Assembly (NCBI GenBank): GCA_017522225.1
Contig: JAFWZR010000015.1
Location: 62,001 to 126,000, forward strand
Origin: Clostridia bacterium
GTDB taxonomy: Bacteria; Bacillota; Clostridia; Oscillospirales; Acutalibacteraceae
Reading direction: 5' to 3'
Length of the DNA: 64,000 nucleotides
Shown here: piece by piece, positions 16,764 to 26,033 of the stretch
Numbering within the stretch: position 1 is the stretch's first letter
Layout of the letters: every line of letters begins with the position of its first letter
Program-made: the position numbers and the translations under genes
The notes under the pieces: model-generated
What the model saw: only the letters and a program-made list of their open reading frames with translations
Told to the model about the DNA's origin: nothing
Database searches by the model: none

Positions 16764-18014
16764 ATGAAAGAAAAACCTGTTGTTTTAAAAATTGAAAATA
16801 TCAAAAAAAGATATAAGATAAAGGTTATTAAAAAAAAGCCTGAAAATAAAATTGACAGCGCCAAGCTGGCTTTAAAATCTTTTTTGAATCCTAATAGCAA
16901 TAAGGAAGATTTCTGGGCACTCAGCGGTGTTAATTTTAATGTTGAACAGGGTGAAAAAATCGGTATTATCGGAAAAAACGGTGCAGGCAAATCAACCCTT
17001 CTCAAAATTATTTCAAGAATTACAGAGCCGACAGACGGCAGAATTGAAATGCTCGGTAAAATTTCTTCCATGCTCGAGGTCGGAACAGGCTTTAACAGTG
17101 AGCTTACAGGCCGTGAAAATGTGTATCTCAACGGCGCAATCCTCGGAATGACCAAAGCTGAAATTGATGCAAAATTTGACGAAATTCTTGAATTTTCTGA
17201 GGTCGGAAAGTTTATCGACACACCTGTAAAGCGTTATTCAAGCGGAATGTTTGTCCGCCTTGCTTTTGCCGTTGCCTCTCATCTTGAGCCGGACATCCTT
17301 CTTGTTGACGAGGTTCTTGCCGTTGGTGACACGCGCTTTCAAAAAAAATGTATTGATAAAATGCTCGAGATTGCCGCAAGCGGCAAAACAATTCTTTTTG
17401 TCAGTCATCAGATGAATACCATCCGCCAGCTTTGTGACAGAGTTATTGTTTTGAGCAAAGGTAAGGTGATTTTTGACGGTGATGTTGAAGAGGGTATAAA
17501 AATATACAACAGTGATATTTATACCGAGAAAAAACTCCACTACGAGTATAAAAATCTTCATCGTTCTCAAGCAAAAGAACTCGATAAGGCCGAAGTTTTG
17601 TCTCTTGATATTCTTAATACTGACACTTGTGTATATAAGGTTAATGAATCTATTGATTTTAATATAAAAGTAAATATCAAGATACATGATCTGGGTGATA
17701 TAAGCTTAAGAGCTTTCTTCTGGCAGAATGACGACTCTCCTGTTTCTGTTTGCTTTTCAAAGCCTTTTGCAAACATAAACACTCCGGGTGAATATAATTT
17801 TAATGTAAAAATTACCGATCATCATCTTAATCCTGGTGTATATAAAGCAACCTTGAACCTGCTTGGCGGCTCTTCAAGAGTTAACGAAAATAATCTTGAC
17901 TATATTTCTCCGGCATTTGTTTTTGAAGTAGTCAATGAAGACGGAACAGCTACTTTGTGGGCCAGAGACTGGGGACGCTGTAACTTTAAAAATCTTGAAA
18001 TCAATCCTATTTAA
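16764..18014 (+). CDS. Polysaccharide ABC exporter ATPase with Wzt-like C-terminal domain
   Basis: A 416-residue ATPase of the Wzt/TagH class. Walker A is GKNGAGKST (70-78), the signature region is YSSGMFVRLAFA (about 159-170), and Walker B is ILLVDEVLAVGD (178-189). About 150 further residues form a beta-rich C-terminal domain (from roughly 270). In Wzt such domains recognise the modified end of the O-antigen before export. This extra domain points to a capped or modified glycan substrate rather than plain teichoic acid. Base use in the C-terminal part is more AT-rich than in neighbouring genes, which may reflect faster evolution. Confidence 0.88.
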   Translation: MKEKPVVLKIENIKKRYKIKVIKKKPENKIDSAKLALKSFLNPNSNKEDFWALSGVNFNVEQGEKIGIIGKNGAGKSTLLKIISRITEPTDGRIEMLGKISSMLEVGTGFNSELTGRENVYLNGAILGMTKAEIDAKFDEILEFSEVGKFIDTPVKRYSSGMFVRLAFAVASHLEPDILLVDEVLAVGDTRFQKKCIDKMLEIAASGKTILFVSHQMNTIRQLCDRVIVLSKGKVIFDGDVEEGIKIYNSDIYTEKKLHYEYKNLHRSQAKELDKAEVLSLDILNTDTCVYKVNESIDFNIKVNIKIHDLGDISLRAFFWQNDDSPVSVCFSKPFANINTPGEYNFNVKITDHHLNPGVYKATLNLLGGSSRVNENNLDYISPAFVFEVVNEDGTATLWARDWGRCNFKNLEINPI

Positions 18015-18071
18015 AATTTAAAATAATATAATAAAAATCCTGCAATATCTTAAAAAATTTTGCAAATTTAC

Positions 18072-18100
18072 TTGATAAATAAAGCAGAATATATTATAAT
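18072..18100 (+). promoter_or_regulatory. Promoter of SRP RNA
   Basis: TTGATA (18072-18077) and a consensus TATAAT (18095-18100) with a 17-base spacer, with predicted start near 18107, upstream of the SRP RNA helix. Confidence 0.75.
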
Positions 18101-18132
18101 AATAATCTAGATATTGCAGGCGATTTATCGAA

Positions 18133-18277
18133 GCATTATTTCAGTCATGTGGTGTGTTGGTCCTGTGCGACGGGGTGCCACGAACCATGTCAGGCGGGGA
18201 ACCGAGCAGCATTAAGAGGTTAACACCGTGCGACACAGTCCGGCCTGCGCACCATATGACTGAGATAATGCTTTTTT
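18133..18277 (+). ncRNA. ffs: Signal recognition particle RNA
   Basis: The Ffh-binding helix 8 is plain: ATGTCAGG, the GGGGAACCGAGCAGCA loop region, and TTAAGAGGTTAACACC. The ends pair over a long stem (GCATTATTTCAGTCAT with ATGACTGAGATAATGC), and the T-run that follows makes the stem an intrinsic terminator. It is the short form, with no room for the Alu-type domain seen in Bacillus SRP RNA. Its location directly before dnaX matches many Firmicutes. Confidence 0.93.
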
Positions 18278-18303
18278 ATTTTTCAGAAAAGCAGGTGAGT
18301 TTT

Positions 18304-19896
18304 TTGTACAGAGTTCTATACCGTAAATGGAGACCGCAGACATTTGCAGATGTTGTCGGTCAGGAGCATATAACCTCTACCCTTGCGCACGAGGTTGAAT
18401 CGGGTAAGGTTTCGCACGCTTACCTTTTTACAGGCTCCAGAGGTACGGGTAAAACAACCTGCGCAAAAATACTTGCAAAGGCTGCAAACTGCCTTAACCC
18501 CGTTGACGGAAATCCGTGTAACGAATGCTCCGTCTGTAAGGGTCTTGATGACGGTACAATTCTTGACGTTATAGAAATTGACGCTGCAAGTAACAACGGT
18601 GTTGATAATATCCGTGACCTCAGGGAAGAGGCAAACTACACTCCCGTCCACACAAAGTACCGTGTGTACATCATTGACGAGGTGCATATGCTTTCTATCG
18701 GTGCCTTCAACGCACTGCTCAAAACTCTTGAGGAGCCACCCGCACACGTCAAGTTCATCCTTGCAACAACGGAAGTGCACAAGCTTCCTGCAACCATTCT
18801 TTCAAGATGTCAGCGCTTTGATTTTCACAGAATCACGCCCGAAAATATTTCTTCGCGTCTTCGCTATGTTGCAGAATGCGAAAATATTGAGCTTGAGGAC
18901 GATGCAGCAATTCTTATTTCAAGAATTGCAGACGGTGCAATGCGTGATGCACTCTCAATCCTTGACAGATGCTCGGGTATCACAAACCACGTCACAACTG
19001 ATGTTGTAAGTAACGCTGCAGGTCTTGCGGGTAAGGATTATCTTTTTGATCTTGTTGAAAATATAAACAACAATAATCCTGCCGAGGTGCTTTCAATCGT
19101 TGCAAAGCTTCACAACGATTCCTGCGATATGGAAAGACTCTGCACAGAGCTTATCAACCATTACCGCAACCTTATGATAATTAAAACGGTCAAAAATCCG
19201 CAGAAGCTTATCGTCTGCACCGACCTTGACCTTGAGCTTTATAAAAAGCAGGCAGACAAAACCACACTTTTCAAGATTCTTTCCTGCATTACAACGCTTG
19301 AGGAATGTGCAGCAATGCTCAAGTCCTCTTCAAACAAGCGTACACAGATGGAAATGAGCGTAATAAAGCTCTGTATTCCCGATATGTCAGGCGACAATAC
19401 AGCAATTCTTGCAAGAATTGAACGCCTTGAAAATATGCTCAAGGGCGGAAAAATTACCGTCGGAGCAAAACAGGAAAATACCGAAAAAGAAAAGCCTGTT
19501 GAGACAAAAGCAGAAGAGAAAAAGGAAGAAATTCCTCTTCCTCCTCCCCCGCCCGAGACTGAATCCCCGGCTGCGGCTGATACCTCAACTGACACAGACA
19601 CTCTTTTCACCGGTTGGGGTGAGGTACTTGAAAAGCTCAATGTTACAGACAAACCTCTTCTTGGTATTTTAGGTACATCCTCAGCTTATATCAGGGGCGA
19701 TTTTCTTCTTATCAAGTGTGATAATCCTGTATTCTCACAGTTTATCCGTCAGGGAAGTCACGCAAATGCAATCAAAATTGCGGTTTATGAGGTGACAGGC
19801 AAAAAATTCCGTCTCGGCATTTATAAATCGGAAGAAAGCAAGGCAATCAAAAATGATCCCCTTGCAGATTTAGTAAGTAAAATAAATAATCTTTGA
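18304..19896 (+). CDS. dnaX: DNA polymerase III subunit gamma/tau
   Basis: A 530-residue clamp-loader ATPase. The N-terminus (LYRVLYRKWRPQTFADVVGQEH) aligns with the usual MYQVLYRKWRP start, so I use the TTG at 18304, which has AGGTGAG 7 bases upstream. Longer in-frame starts lie inside the SRP RNA. Walker A is GSRGTGKT (44-51). The zinc module has cysteines at about 63, 72, 75 and 78, and Walker B lies near IIDEVHML. A Pro/Glu-rich linker (about 405-450) precedes the C-terminal tau domain. ybaB and recR follow in the classic dnaX-ybaB-recR order. Confidence 0.95.
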   Translation: MYRVLYRKWRPQTFADVVGQEHITSTLAHEVESGKVSHAYLFTGSRGTGKTTCAKILAKAANCLNPVDGNPCNECSVCKGLDDGTILDVIEIDAASNNGVDNIRDLREEANYTPVHTKYRVYIIDEVHMLSIGAFNALLKTLEEPPAHVKFILATTEVHKLPATILSRCQRFDFHRITPENISSRLRYVAECENIELEDDAAILISRIADGAMRDALSILDRCSGITNHVTTDVVSNAAGLAGKDYLFDLVENINNNNPAEVLSIVAKLHNDSCDMERLCTELINHYRNLMIIKTVKNPQKLIVCTDLDLELYKKQADKTTLFKILSCITTLEECAAMLKSSSNKRTQMEMSVIKLCIPDMSGDNTAILARIERLENMLKGGKITVGAKQENTEKEKPVETKAEEKKEEIPLPPPPPETESPAAADTSTDTDTLFTGWGEVLEKLNVTDKPLLGILGTSSAYIRGDFLLIKCDNPVFSQFIRQGSHANAIKIAVYEVTGKKFRLGIYKSEESKAIKNDPLADLVSKINNL

Positions 19897-19916
19897 TACG
19901 AAAGGAAAGTTATAAT

Positions 19917-20249
19917 ATGAAAGCAAGAATTCCCAACGCACCCAGTCAGGGTAATATGATGAAGCAGATTCAGAAAATGCAGGAGGATATGGAGCGTATC
20001 CAGGCAGAGGTTGAAGCAAGCGAATATTCAGCATCTGTCGGTGGCGGTGCAGTTGAGGTTACCGTTAACGGCTCACACGAGGTTCTCTCTGTTAAAATGA
20101 AGCCCGAGGTTGTTGACCCCGAGGATATCGATATGCTTGAGGATCTTCTTATTTCTGCTCTTAATGAGAGCATCCGCAAGGCTAACGATGCAATGTCACA
20201 GGGTATGGAAAAGGCTAAGGGCGGACTTTCAATCCCGGGTCTTTTCTGA
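19917..20249 (+). CDS. ybaB: YbaB/EbfC family nucleoid-associated protein
   Basis: A 110-residue DNA-binding protein. A Met/Gln-rich amphipathic helix (MMKQIQKMQEDMERIQ) is followed by the family core VGGGAVEVTVNGSHEVLSVKM and PEVVDPEDIDMLEDLL. It forms dimers that bind DNA non-specifically; the exact role in the recR pathway is unsettled. AAGGAAAG precedes ATG 19917, and its stop overlaps the recR start by one base. Confidence 0.94.
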   Translation: MKARIPNAPSQGNMMKQIQKMQEDMERIQAEVEASEYSASVGGGAVEVTVNGSHEVLSVKMKPEVVDPEDIDMLEDLLISALNESIRKANDAMSQGMEKAKGGLSIPGLF

Positions 20250-20848
20250 TGGCACGTAACGTTGTTCCTCTTGCCAACCTTATTGAGCAGTTTGAAAGAC
20301 TGCCCGGTATAGGACATAAAAGTGCGCAGAAGCTCGCCTTTCACATCCTTAATATGACGGATGCGGAGGCTAAAAAATTTGCTGATACAATAATCCTTGC
20401 GCACGAAAAAATTCACCGTTGCTCAGTCTGCTGTGACCTTACCGATTCGGACACCTGCAACATCTGCCTTGACGAAAAAAGAGACCACACAACAATCTGC
20501 GTGGTCGAAAATTCAAAGGATGTTATTGCAATTGAGCGCACACGCGAATATAACGGAATGTATCACGTTCTTCACGGCTCAATTTCCCCGATGAACGGCA
20601 TCGGCCCCGATGAAATTACGATTAAAGAGCTTCTTAACAGACTCTCTGACGACACGGTGAAAGAAATTATTATGGCAACAAACCCGACAGTTGAAGGTGA
20701 AGCAACTGCAATGTATATTTCAAGGCTTATAAAGCCCCTCGGAATCAAGGTTTCGCGTCTTGCATACGGTGTGCCCGTAGGTGCAGACCTTGAATATGCC
20801 GATGAAATCACACTTACAAGAGCGATTGAAGGAAGACAGGTTCTATAA
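20249..20848 (+). CDS. recR: Recombination mediator protein RecR
   Basis: A 199-residue recombinational repair protein that works with RecO and RecF to load RecA at gaps. It has the N-terminal helix-hairpin-helix (LPGIGHKSAQKLAFH), a zinc finger (CSVCCDLTDSDTCNIC), and a Toprim domain (ICVVENSKDVIAIE...HVLHGSISPMNGIGP). The C-terminal Walker-like segment YGVPVGADLEYADEITL is intact. It is the last gene before the putative origin. Confidence 0.96.
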   Translation: MARNVVPLANLIEQFERLPGIGHKSAQKLAFHILNMTDAEAKKFADTIILAHEKIHRCSVCCDLTDSDTCNICLDEKRDHTTICVVENSKDVIAIERTREYNGMYHVLHGSISPMNGIGPDEITIKELLNRLSDDTVKEIIMATNPTVEGEATAMYISRLIKPLGIKVSRLAYGVPVGADLEYADEITLTRAIEGRQVL

Positions 20849-20850
20849 AA

Positions 20851-21064
20851 TATTCCACACTTTCTTTAACATTCTTTCCACAACCTTCCACACTTTCAAC
20901 AGTGATTTTTATTTAACAAATTTTTCCACAAATTATAAACAACGGGAATGTTTAAAACTTTGTCGAAAAAAACTTGATAATAAAGGCTTGTACGACTTTT
21001 CCACACTTTAAACAGCCCCTACTACTACTACTTAAATATATATATAATATTTATATTAAATTTC
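20851..21064. other. oriC: Candidate replication origin (oriC) upstream of dnaN
   Basis: This non-coding gap holds five TTCCACA elements in one orientation (ending at 20859, 20882, 20892, 20930 and 21005). Two of them are TTTTCCACA, one base from the DnaA box TTATCCACA. After the last box come a GC patch (CAGCCCC, 21013-21019), a run of CTA trinucleotides (21019-21033) and an AT-only stretch to 21064. That order of box, GC patch, DnaA-trio and AT-rich melting region matches the basal unwinding system described for the Bacillus subtilis oriC. Adjacent dnaN, yaaA, recF and remB, with parS sites 6 kb away, support it. dnaA itself is absent. Confidence 0.65.
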
Positions 21065-21082
21065 CTGAACGGAGGAATTAAA

Positions 21083-22204
21083 ATGAAATTCGTCTGCGAA
21101 ACAGCAACACTTTCCACAGCCTGTCAGAATGTTCAGAGAGCAGTTTCTGCCAAGTCATCAATACCCGGTACAGAAGGTATTCTTATCAAGGCAGAAAATA
21201 ACGGTCTCAATCTTACAGGCTATGACCTTGAAATAGGTATCAATACAACAATCTATGCAAAAATTGAACAGGCGGGTTCAATTGTACTCAATGCTAAGGT
21301 TCTTTGCGAAATTCTTCGCAGAATTCCGAATCAGACAGTTACAATCGAATGCGATGACAGAAATTTTGCAATTATCCGCAGCGGTGACATTAAATACGAA
21401 ATTATGGGTATTTCTGCAGAGGATTATCCTGAATTGCCGACTGTTCAGGGCGGATTTACAATCAATATCAACAGAAAAATGCTTTCCGAAATGGTTAAGC
21501 AGACAATTTTTGCCGTTGCTGTTACAGATGCAAAGGTTGTTTATACAGGTATCAAGTTTGAAATTTCTGACGGTGAAATCAAGCTTATAGCTGTTGACGG
21601 CTTCAGAATGGCTATCCGTACAGAAAAAATTGATTATCACGGTGAGGATATCACATTCATTGTTCCCGCAAAGACAATGTCAGAAATTATCAAGCTTTCT
21701 GTTGAAGATGCGGAAAACGAAGAAGGAATTGTTTCACTCGGTCTGGGCAGCCGCCACATTATTTTTGAAGTTAACGGCTACAGTATAATTTCCCGTCTTC
21801 TTGAGGGTGAATTCCTTAACTATAAGTCAACTATCCCCGTTTCTGTTTCAACAAGCGTTGAGGTTGACACAAGAAGTCTTATCGACAGTATCGAAAGAAC
21901 ATCACTTATTATTACAGACAGAACAAAGAGCCTTATCAACTGCGTTTTTGACACTGATTTTATCAGAATTTCAAGTATTGCAGCACTCGGTACGGCTAAC
22001 GATAAAGTTTCTGCAGATATTGAGGGCAACAGAGTTGAAATCGGATTCAACAACCGCTATCTTCTTGATGCACTCAAGGCATGCAACACTGACAGAGTAA
22101 AAATTCAGCTCAACGGTGCAATTTCACCGATTCTTATTCTTCCGACCGAGGGTGAAAGCTTTATCTTCCTTGTTCTTCCCGTGAGGTTGAAGAAAAATGA
22201 TTGA
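21083..22204 (+). CDS. dnaN: DNA polymerase III beta subunit (sliding clamp)
   Basis: A 373-residue clamp with three topologically equal domains. Conserved stretches include MKFVCETATLSTACQNVQRAVSA at the start, the mid-domain AVDGFRMA, and the C-terminal PILILP hydrophobic pocket region that binds client motifs. GGAGG precedes the ATG. It begins the dnaN-yaaA-recF-remB operon. In most Firmicutes dnaA precedes it; here recR and the putative origin do. Confidence 0.97.
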   Translation: MKFVCETATLSTACQNVQRAVSAKSSIPGTEGILIKAENNGLNLTGYDLEIGINTTIYAKIEQAGSIVLNAKVLCEILRRIPNQTVTIECDDRNFAIIRSGDIKYEIMGISAEDYPELPTVQGGFTININRKMLSEMVKQTIFAVAVTDAKVVYTGIKFEISDGEIKLIAVDGFRMAIRTEKIDYHGEDITFIVPAKTMSEIIKLSVEDAENEEGIVSLGLGSRHIIFEVNGYSIISRLLEGEFLNYKSTIPVSVSTSVEVDTRSLIDSIERTSLIITDRTKSLINCVFDTDFIRISSIAALGTANDKVSADIEGNRVEIGFNNRYLLDALKACNTDRVKIQLNGAISPILILPTEGESFIFLVLPVRLKKND

Positions 22205-22448
22205 TAAAAGAAAAATCAGATTAAAAATTAAAGAAAAACCCGTTATTCAGAAGAGCATCCATACTGAATTTATCCGACTTGATGCATTTTTGAAGCTTTG
22301 CGATGCAGTTCAGTCGGGCGGACACGCAAAAATTGTTATTCAGGACGGAGAAATCAAGGTTAATAACGAGGTCTGCACCCAGAGAGGAAAAAAGCTTCAT
22401 CCGGGTGACAAGGTAGAATTTGAAAATACGGTTTACGAGATAGTTTGA
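22197..22448 (+). CDS. yaaA: S4-domain RNA-binding protein YaaA
   Basis: An 83-residue protein. The S4 fold is seen in FIRLDAFLKLCDAVQSGGHAKIVIQDGEIKVNNEV followed by RGKKLHPGDKVEFEN. It overlaps the dnaN stop by 8 bases, indicating coupled translation. The position between dnaN and recF is conserved in Firmicutes; a ribosome assembly role is suspected for the family. Confidence 0.93.
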   Translation: MIDKRKIRLKIKEKPVIQKSIHTEFIRLDAFLKLCDAVQSGGHAKIVIQDGEIKVNNEVCTQRGKKLHPGDKVEFENTVYEIV

Positions 22449-22449
22449 T

Positions 22450-23544
22450 ATGAATATTGAAAACCATGTAATCAGGAATTTCCGGAACATCGAGCATATT
22501 GAAATTGAACCTGTGAACGGAATCAATGTAATTTACGGCGAAAACGGTCACGGTAAGACTAATATTATCGAAAGCATCTGGATGTTTACGGGATGCAACA
22601 GCTTCAGAACAAGAAAAAACACCGAGCTTATAAAAAAAGACACGGATTTTTCTGAAATTTATATGGATTTCTTTTCTTATGAAAGACAGCAGAATGCAAA
22701 ACTGATTATAAACAGTCAGAAGGAAGCATATCTGAACGGAATCAAACAAATCTCGCCGAGAAAATTTTTGGGAGAATTTCAGGCGGTGGTTTTTTCACCG
22801 TCTGTTCTTTCTGTTATAAAAGACGGCCCGTCAGAAAAGAGAAAGTTTCTTGACATCGCAATAAGCCTTGTGAAGCCGAATTACGCAGTTTTACTTTCAA
22901 AGTATAACAAGGCTATATTCCAGCGTAACGCGCTTTTAAAGCAGATTAATCAAACGTCACGCGGTGAAGATCTGCTTTTCGCGTTTGATGAGGAAATTGC
23001 ACGCTACGGCGGACGCATTATTGATTACAGACTTAACTATATTGAAGATTTAAAACAGTTTTCTTCTGATGTTTACAGAGAAATTTCTTCTGACCGTGAG
23101 CAGATGGAAATTGCGTATCTTAATTCATTGAAGGATACAGGAACAAATGTAAATGAATGGGCAGAAATAATTTATAATGAATCCGTTAAAAATCACAGCA
23201 AGGATGTTATGCGTCTTGCAACAAGTGTCGGCCCGCATAAGGATGACCTTAATATAATGCTCAGCGGTATGGATGCGAGAAGCTACGGTTCTCAGGGACA
23301 GCAGCGTTCGTGTGCGCTTGCTTTAAAGCTGAGTGAAGCATCAATTATCCGTAAATATTCAGGTGAGCAGCCTATTGCTCTGCTTGATGATGTTATGAGT
23401 GAGCTTGACGGAAAAAGACAAAAGTATCTTATTAAATATTTTGATGGCTGGCAGGTTTTTGTCACCTGCTGTGACAGGTCACATTTAAGAAAAATAAAGT
23501 CTGACAAGACTTTTAAAATTGCTGACGGCAAGGTTAAAAAGTAA
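22450..23544 (+). CDS. recF: DNA replication and repair protein RecF
   Basis: A 364-residue SMC-like ATPase that recognises gapped DNA and helps load RecA. Walker A is YGENGHGKT (about 29-37), the ABC signature is YGSQGQQRSCALALKL, and Walker B with D-loop is PIALLDDVMSELD. It starts one base after the yaaA stop. Confidence 0.96.
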   Translation: MNIENHVIRNFRNIEHIEIEPVNGINVIYGENGHGKTNIIESIWMFTGCNSFRTRKNTELIKKDTDFSEIYMDFFSYERQQNAKLIINSQKEAYLNGIKQISPRKFLGEFQAVVFSPSVLSVIKDGPSEKRKFLDIAISLVKPNYAVLLSKYNKAIFQRNALLKQINQTSRGEDLLFAFDEEIARYGGRIIDYRLNYIEDLKQFSSDVYREISSDREQMEIAYLNSLKDTGTNVNEWAEIIYNESVKNHSKDVMRLATSVGPHKDDLNIMLSGMDARSYGSQGQQRSCALALKLSEASIIRKYSGEQPIALLDDVMSELDGKRQKYLIKYFDGWQVFVTCCDRSHLRKIKSDKTFKIADGKVKK

Positions 23545-23553
23545 GGTGATAAT

Positions 23554-23826
23554 ATGTTTTTGCATCTTGGACAGGATACAATTATAACAACAGATGAAAT
23601 ACTCGGAATTTTTGACCTTGACACTTCAACTGTTATGAAGTCTACACGCGATTTTCTTGCAACAATGTCAAAGGAAAAAAAGGTTATAAATGTCGGTTAT
23701 GAATTACCAAAATCTTTTGTTCTTACTTATGATGAAAAAACAAAAGAAAAAAAGATGTATATCTCCCCTATCTCCAGCGTTACATTATTAAAACGAATTG
23801 AGAATGTGAATTACATTAAGGAATAA
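23554..23826 (+). CDS. remB: Extracellular matrix regulator RemB (YaaB/DUF370)
   Basis: A 90-residue protein opening MFLHLGQDTIITTDEILGIFD, typical of RemB/YaaB beside recF. In Bacillus, RemA and RemB influence expression of matrix operons including the TasA/SipW operon. This is worth noting because this window also carries SipW-type surface genes at 48-64 kb, although any regulatory link here is inference. It ends the dnaN operon and meets serS tail to tail. Confidence 0.9.
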   Translation: MFLHLGQDTIITTDEILGIFDLDTSTVMKSTRDFLATMSKEKKVINVGYELPKSFVLTYDEKTKEKKMYISPISSVTLLKRIENVNYIKE

Positions 23827-23830
23827 AAAA

Positions 23831-23869
23831 AGCAGTAACTTTCATCTGAAAGCTACTGCTTAATATTTT
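23831..23869. terminator. Bidirectional terminator between remB and serS
   Basis: AGCAGTA-A-CTTTC pairs with GAAAG-C-TACTGCT (one internal mismatch). An AT-rich T tract follows on the plus strand and TTTTTTT on the minus strand, so it can stop both convergent operons. Confidence 0.8.
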
Positions 23870-23876
23870 ATATAAC

Positions 23877-25145
23877 TTATTTAATAATATCTGTACCCAT
23901 ATACTCAACGAGAACCTCGGGAATTGTTACTGTGCCGTCCTCATTCTGGAAGTTTTCAAGTATAGCGGCTACTGTTCTGCCGACTGCAACGCCTGAACCG
24001 TTGAGTGTGTGAACAAGCTGTGCCTTTGCCTTCGGATCCTTCTTGAATCTGATTGCTGCACGGCGAGCCTGGAAGTCTTCAAAGTTTGAGCATGAAGAAA
24101 TTTCAACATATCTGCCGTATGAAGGCATCCATACTTCAATATCATAAGTCTTAGCTGATGAGAAGCCGATGTCACCTGTTGAAAGGCATACAACTCTGTA
24201 AGGAAGACCGAGAAGCTGAAGAACTCTTTCTGCATCGTTTGTGAGCTTCTCAAGCTCATCATAAGATGTTTCGGGATCTACAAACTTAACAAGCTCAACC
24301 TTGTTGAACTGATGCTGACGGATAAGACCTCTTGTGTCACGGCCTGCTGAACCTGCCTCTGCACGGAAGCATGCAGAATATGCACAATAGCTGATGGGAA
24401 GCTTGCTGCCGTCGATGATTTCATCTCTGAACATATTTGTAACGGGAACCTCTGCTGTCGGAATAAGGAAGAAATCGTCAGTTGTCTTGAATGCATCCTC
24501 TTCAAACTTAGGAAGCTGACCTGTACCTGTCATTGATGCGCGGTTTACAAGGAACGGAGGAAGCACCTCTGTGTAACCGTTTTCTGTATGAGTGTTAAGG
24601 AAAAAGCTGATGATAGCTCTTTCGAGGCGGGCACCGAGACCCTTGTAGAAATGGAAACGTGTGCCTGTAACCTTTGCAGCTGTTTCCGGATCAAGAATAC
24701 CGAGGTCAGCACCAATGTCCCAATGTGCCTTCGGCTCAAAACCGAAATCTCTGGGCTCACTGTAACGGCGGATTTCTACGTTTTCGCTGTCATCCTTACC
24801 CTGCGGAACGCTTGAATCCGGAACATTCGGAAACTCGTACATAATTGTTTTCTGCTTTTTATCAAGCTCAGCAATAGCGGCATCGTTTGCCTTGACCTTT
24901 TCTTTGATCTCGTTCATACGAGCCATAATTTCAGAAATGTCTCCGCCTGCCTTTTTGATCTGCGGAATCTGCTTGCTTGCTGCGTTCTGCTCCTGCTTCA
25001 TAGCGTCTGTAACCTGCATAAGCTCACGGCGCTGAACGTCAAGTGCGAGTACCTCGTCAACAAGTGCATCCATGTCTTTATTTCTCGACTTCATCGCTGC
25101 TTTGACCAAGTCGGGATTTTCTCTAATTAGTTTGATATCTAACAT
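23877..25145 (-). CDS. serS: Seryl-tRNA synthetase
   Basis: A 422-residue class II synthetase. The N-terminal coiled-coil arm (about 30-110) grips tRNA-Ser. Motif 2 ([24 protein letters not shown]) and motif 3 ([17 protein letters not shown]) are intact. ATG 25145 has AGGAGTG upstream; an in-frame start three codons earlier overlaps it. No T-box leader is present: only 21 bases separate it from parB, so it appears to be co-transcribed with the par genes. Confidence 0.96.
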   Translation of the reverse strand: MLDIKLIRENPDLVKAAMKSRNKDMDALVDEVLALDVQRRELMQVTDAMKQEQNAASKQIPQIKKAGGDISEIMARMNEIKEKVKANDAAIAELDKKQKTIMYEFPNVPDSSVPQGKDDSENVEIRRYSEPRDFGFEPKAHWDIGADLGILDPETAAKVTGTRFHFYKGLGARLERAIISFFLNTHTENGYTEVLPPFLVNRASMTGTGQLPKFEEDAFKTTDDFFLIPTAEVPVTNMFRDEIIDGSKLPISYCAYSACFRAEAGSAGRDTRGLIRQHQFNKVELVKFVDPETSYDELEKLTNDAERVLQLLGLPYRVVCLSTGDIGFSSAKTYDIEVWMPSYGRYVEISSCSNFEDFQARRAAIRFKKDPKAKAQLVHTLNGSGVAVGRTVAAILENFQNEDGTVTIPEVLVEYMGTDIIK

Positions 25146-25166
25146 TTTTATCACTCCTGATAAATA

Positions 25167-26033
25167 TTATTTTCCGTAATTTTCAAGGTTTAATGCAAGG
25201 CACTTAAGATCGGATTCATCAAAAAACTCAATCTCAAGTGTTCCTGCACCCTTCTTACCTGATGATTTGATTTTAACCTTTCTGCCAAGGTTATTTTTAA
25301 GAGCCAGCTCAACTTCACTGAAAAACTTATCTTTTTTCTTTTCAGGCTTCGGCTCTTTAGGCGCTTTCTTTGAAAGCTTTACAAGTGCCTCAATCTGACG
25401 CACGGAAATATCTTCCTTAACAATCATATTTGCCGTTGAAACCATATCTTCAGCTTTCTCAAAACCGAGCAAGGCACGTGCATGGCCTGCTGAGATAAGA
25501 TTATCTCTGACCATATTCTGAATTTCTTCGGGAAGCTTTAAAAGACGAAGTGAGTTTGTGATTGCGGGACGGGATTTGCCGACCTTTTCTGCCGCCTCTT
25601 CCTGTGTGATTTTAAGCTCCTTCATCATGTAGCTGTATCCGAGAGCTTCTTCAAGCGGATTAAGGTCTTCACGCTGAAGGTTTTCAATCATCGCAATCTC
25701 GATGGTTTCTTCATCCGTAAGCTCTTTAATTATAACGGGAACCTCACTGAGTCCTGCAATTCTTGCGGCACGCCAGCGTCTTTCACCTGCAACAAGCTGA
25801 TAACCGCCGTTTGCCATCGGACGGACTACAAGAGGCTGAAGCACACCGTGCTGTGCAATACTGTCTGCAAGCTCACTGAGTGCCTTTTCGTCAAAGATTT
25901 TTCTCGGCTGATCATGATTAGGCTCAATTTCCATAAGCTTGAGCTTATTGGTTGAAGCATTTATCTCTTCAACCGAATTATCGACAAAGAGGGATTCAAG
26001 TCCCCTGCCCAGACCGTTTCTTTTAACTGCCAT
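25167..26033 (-). CDS. parB: Chromosome partitioning protein ParB (Spo0J)
   Basis: A 288-residue CTPase that binds parS and slides along DNA to build the partition complex. Visible features are the GERRWRAARIAGL nucleotide-binding motif and ENLQREDLNPLEEA. The helix-turn-helix is TQEEAAEKVGKSRPAITNSLRLL. The Arg in KSRP and the small residue after ITN fit a parS-specific ParB rather than Noc. It overlaps the parA stop by one base. Three parS sites lie within 3 kb. Confidence 0.95.
   Translation of the reverse strand: MAVKRNGLGRGLESLFVDNSVEEINASTNKLKLMEIEPNHDQPRKIFDEKALSELADSIAQHGVLQPLVVRPMANGGYQLVAGERRWRAARIAGLSEVPVIIKELTDEETIEIAMIENLQREDLNPLEEALGYSYMMKELKITQEEAAEKVGKSRPAITNSLRLLKLPEEIQNMVRDNLISAGHARALLGFEKAEDMVSTANMIVKEDISVRQIEALVKLSKKAPKEPKPEKKKDKFFSEVELALKNNLGRKVKIKSSGKKGAGTLEIEFFDESDLKCLALNLENYGK

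Noticed and set aside
23869-25166. T-box riboswitch for serS
   Set aside because: The gene is preceded by parB after 21 bases, leaving no leader.
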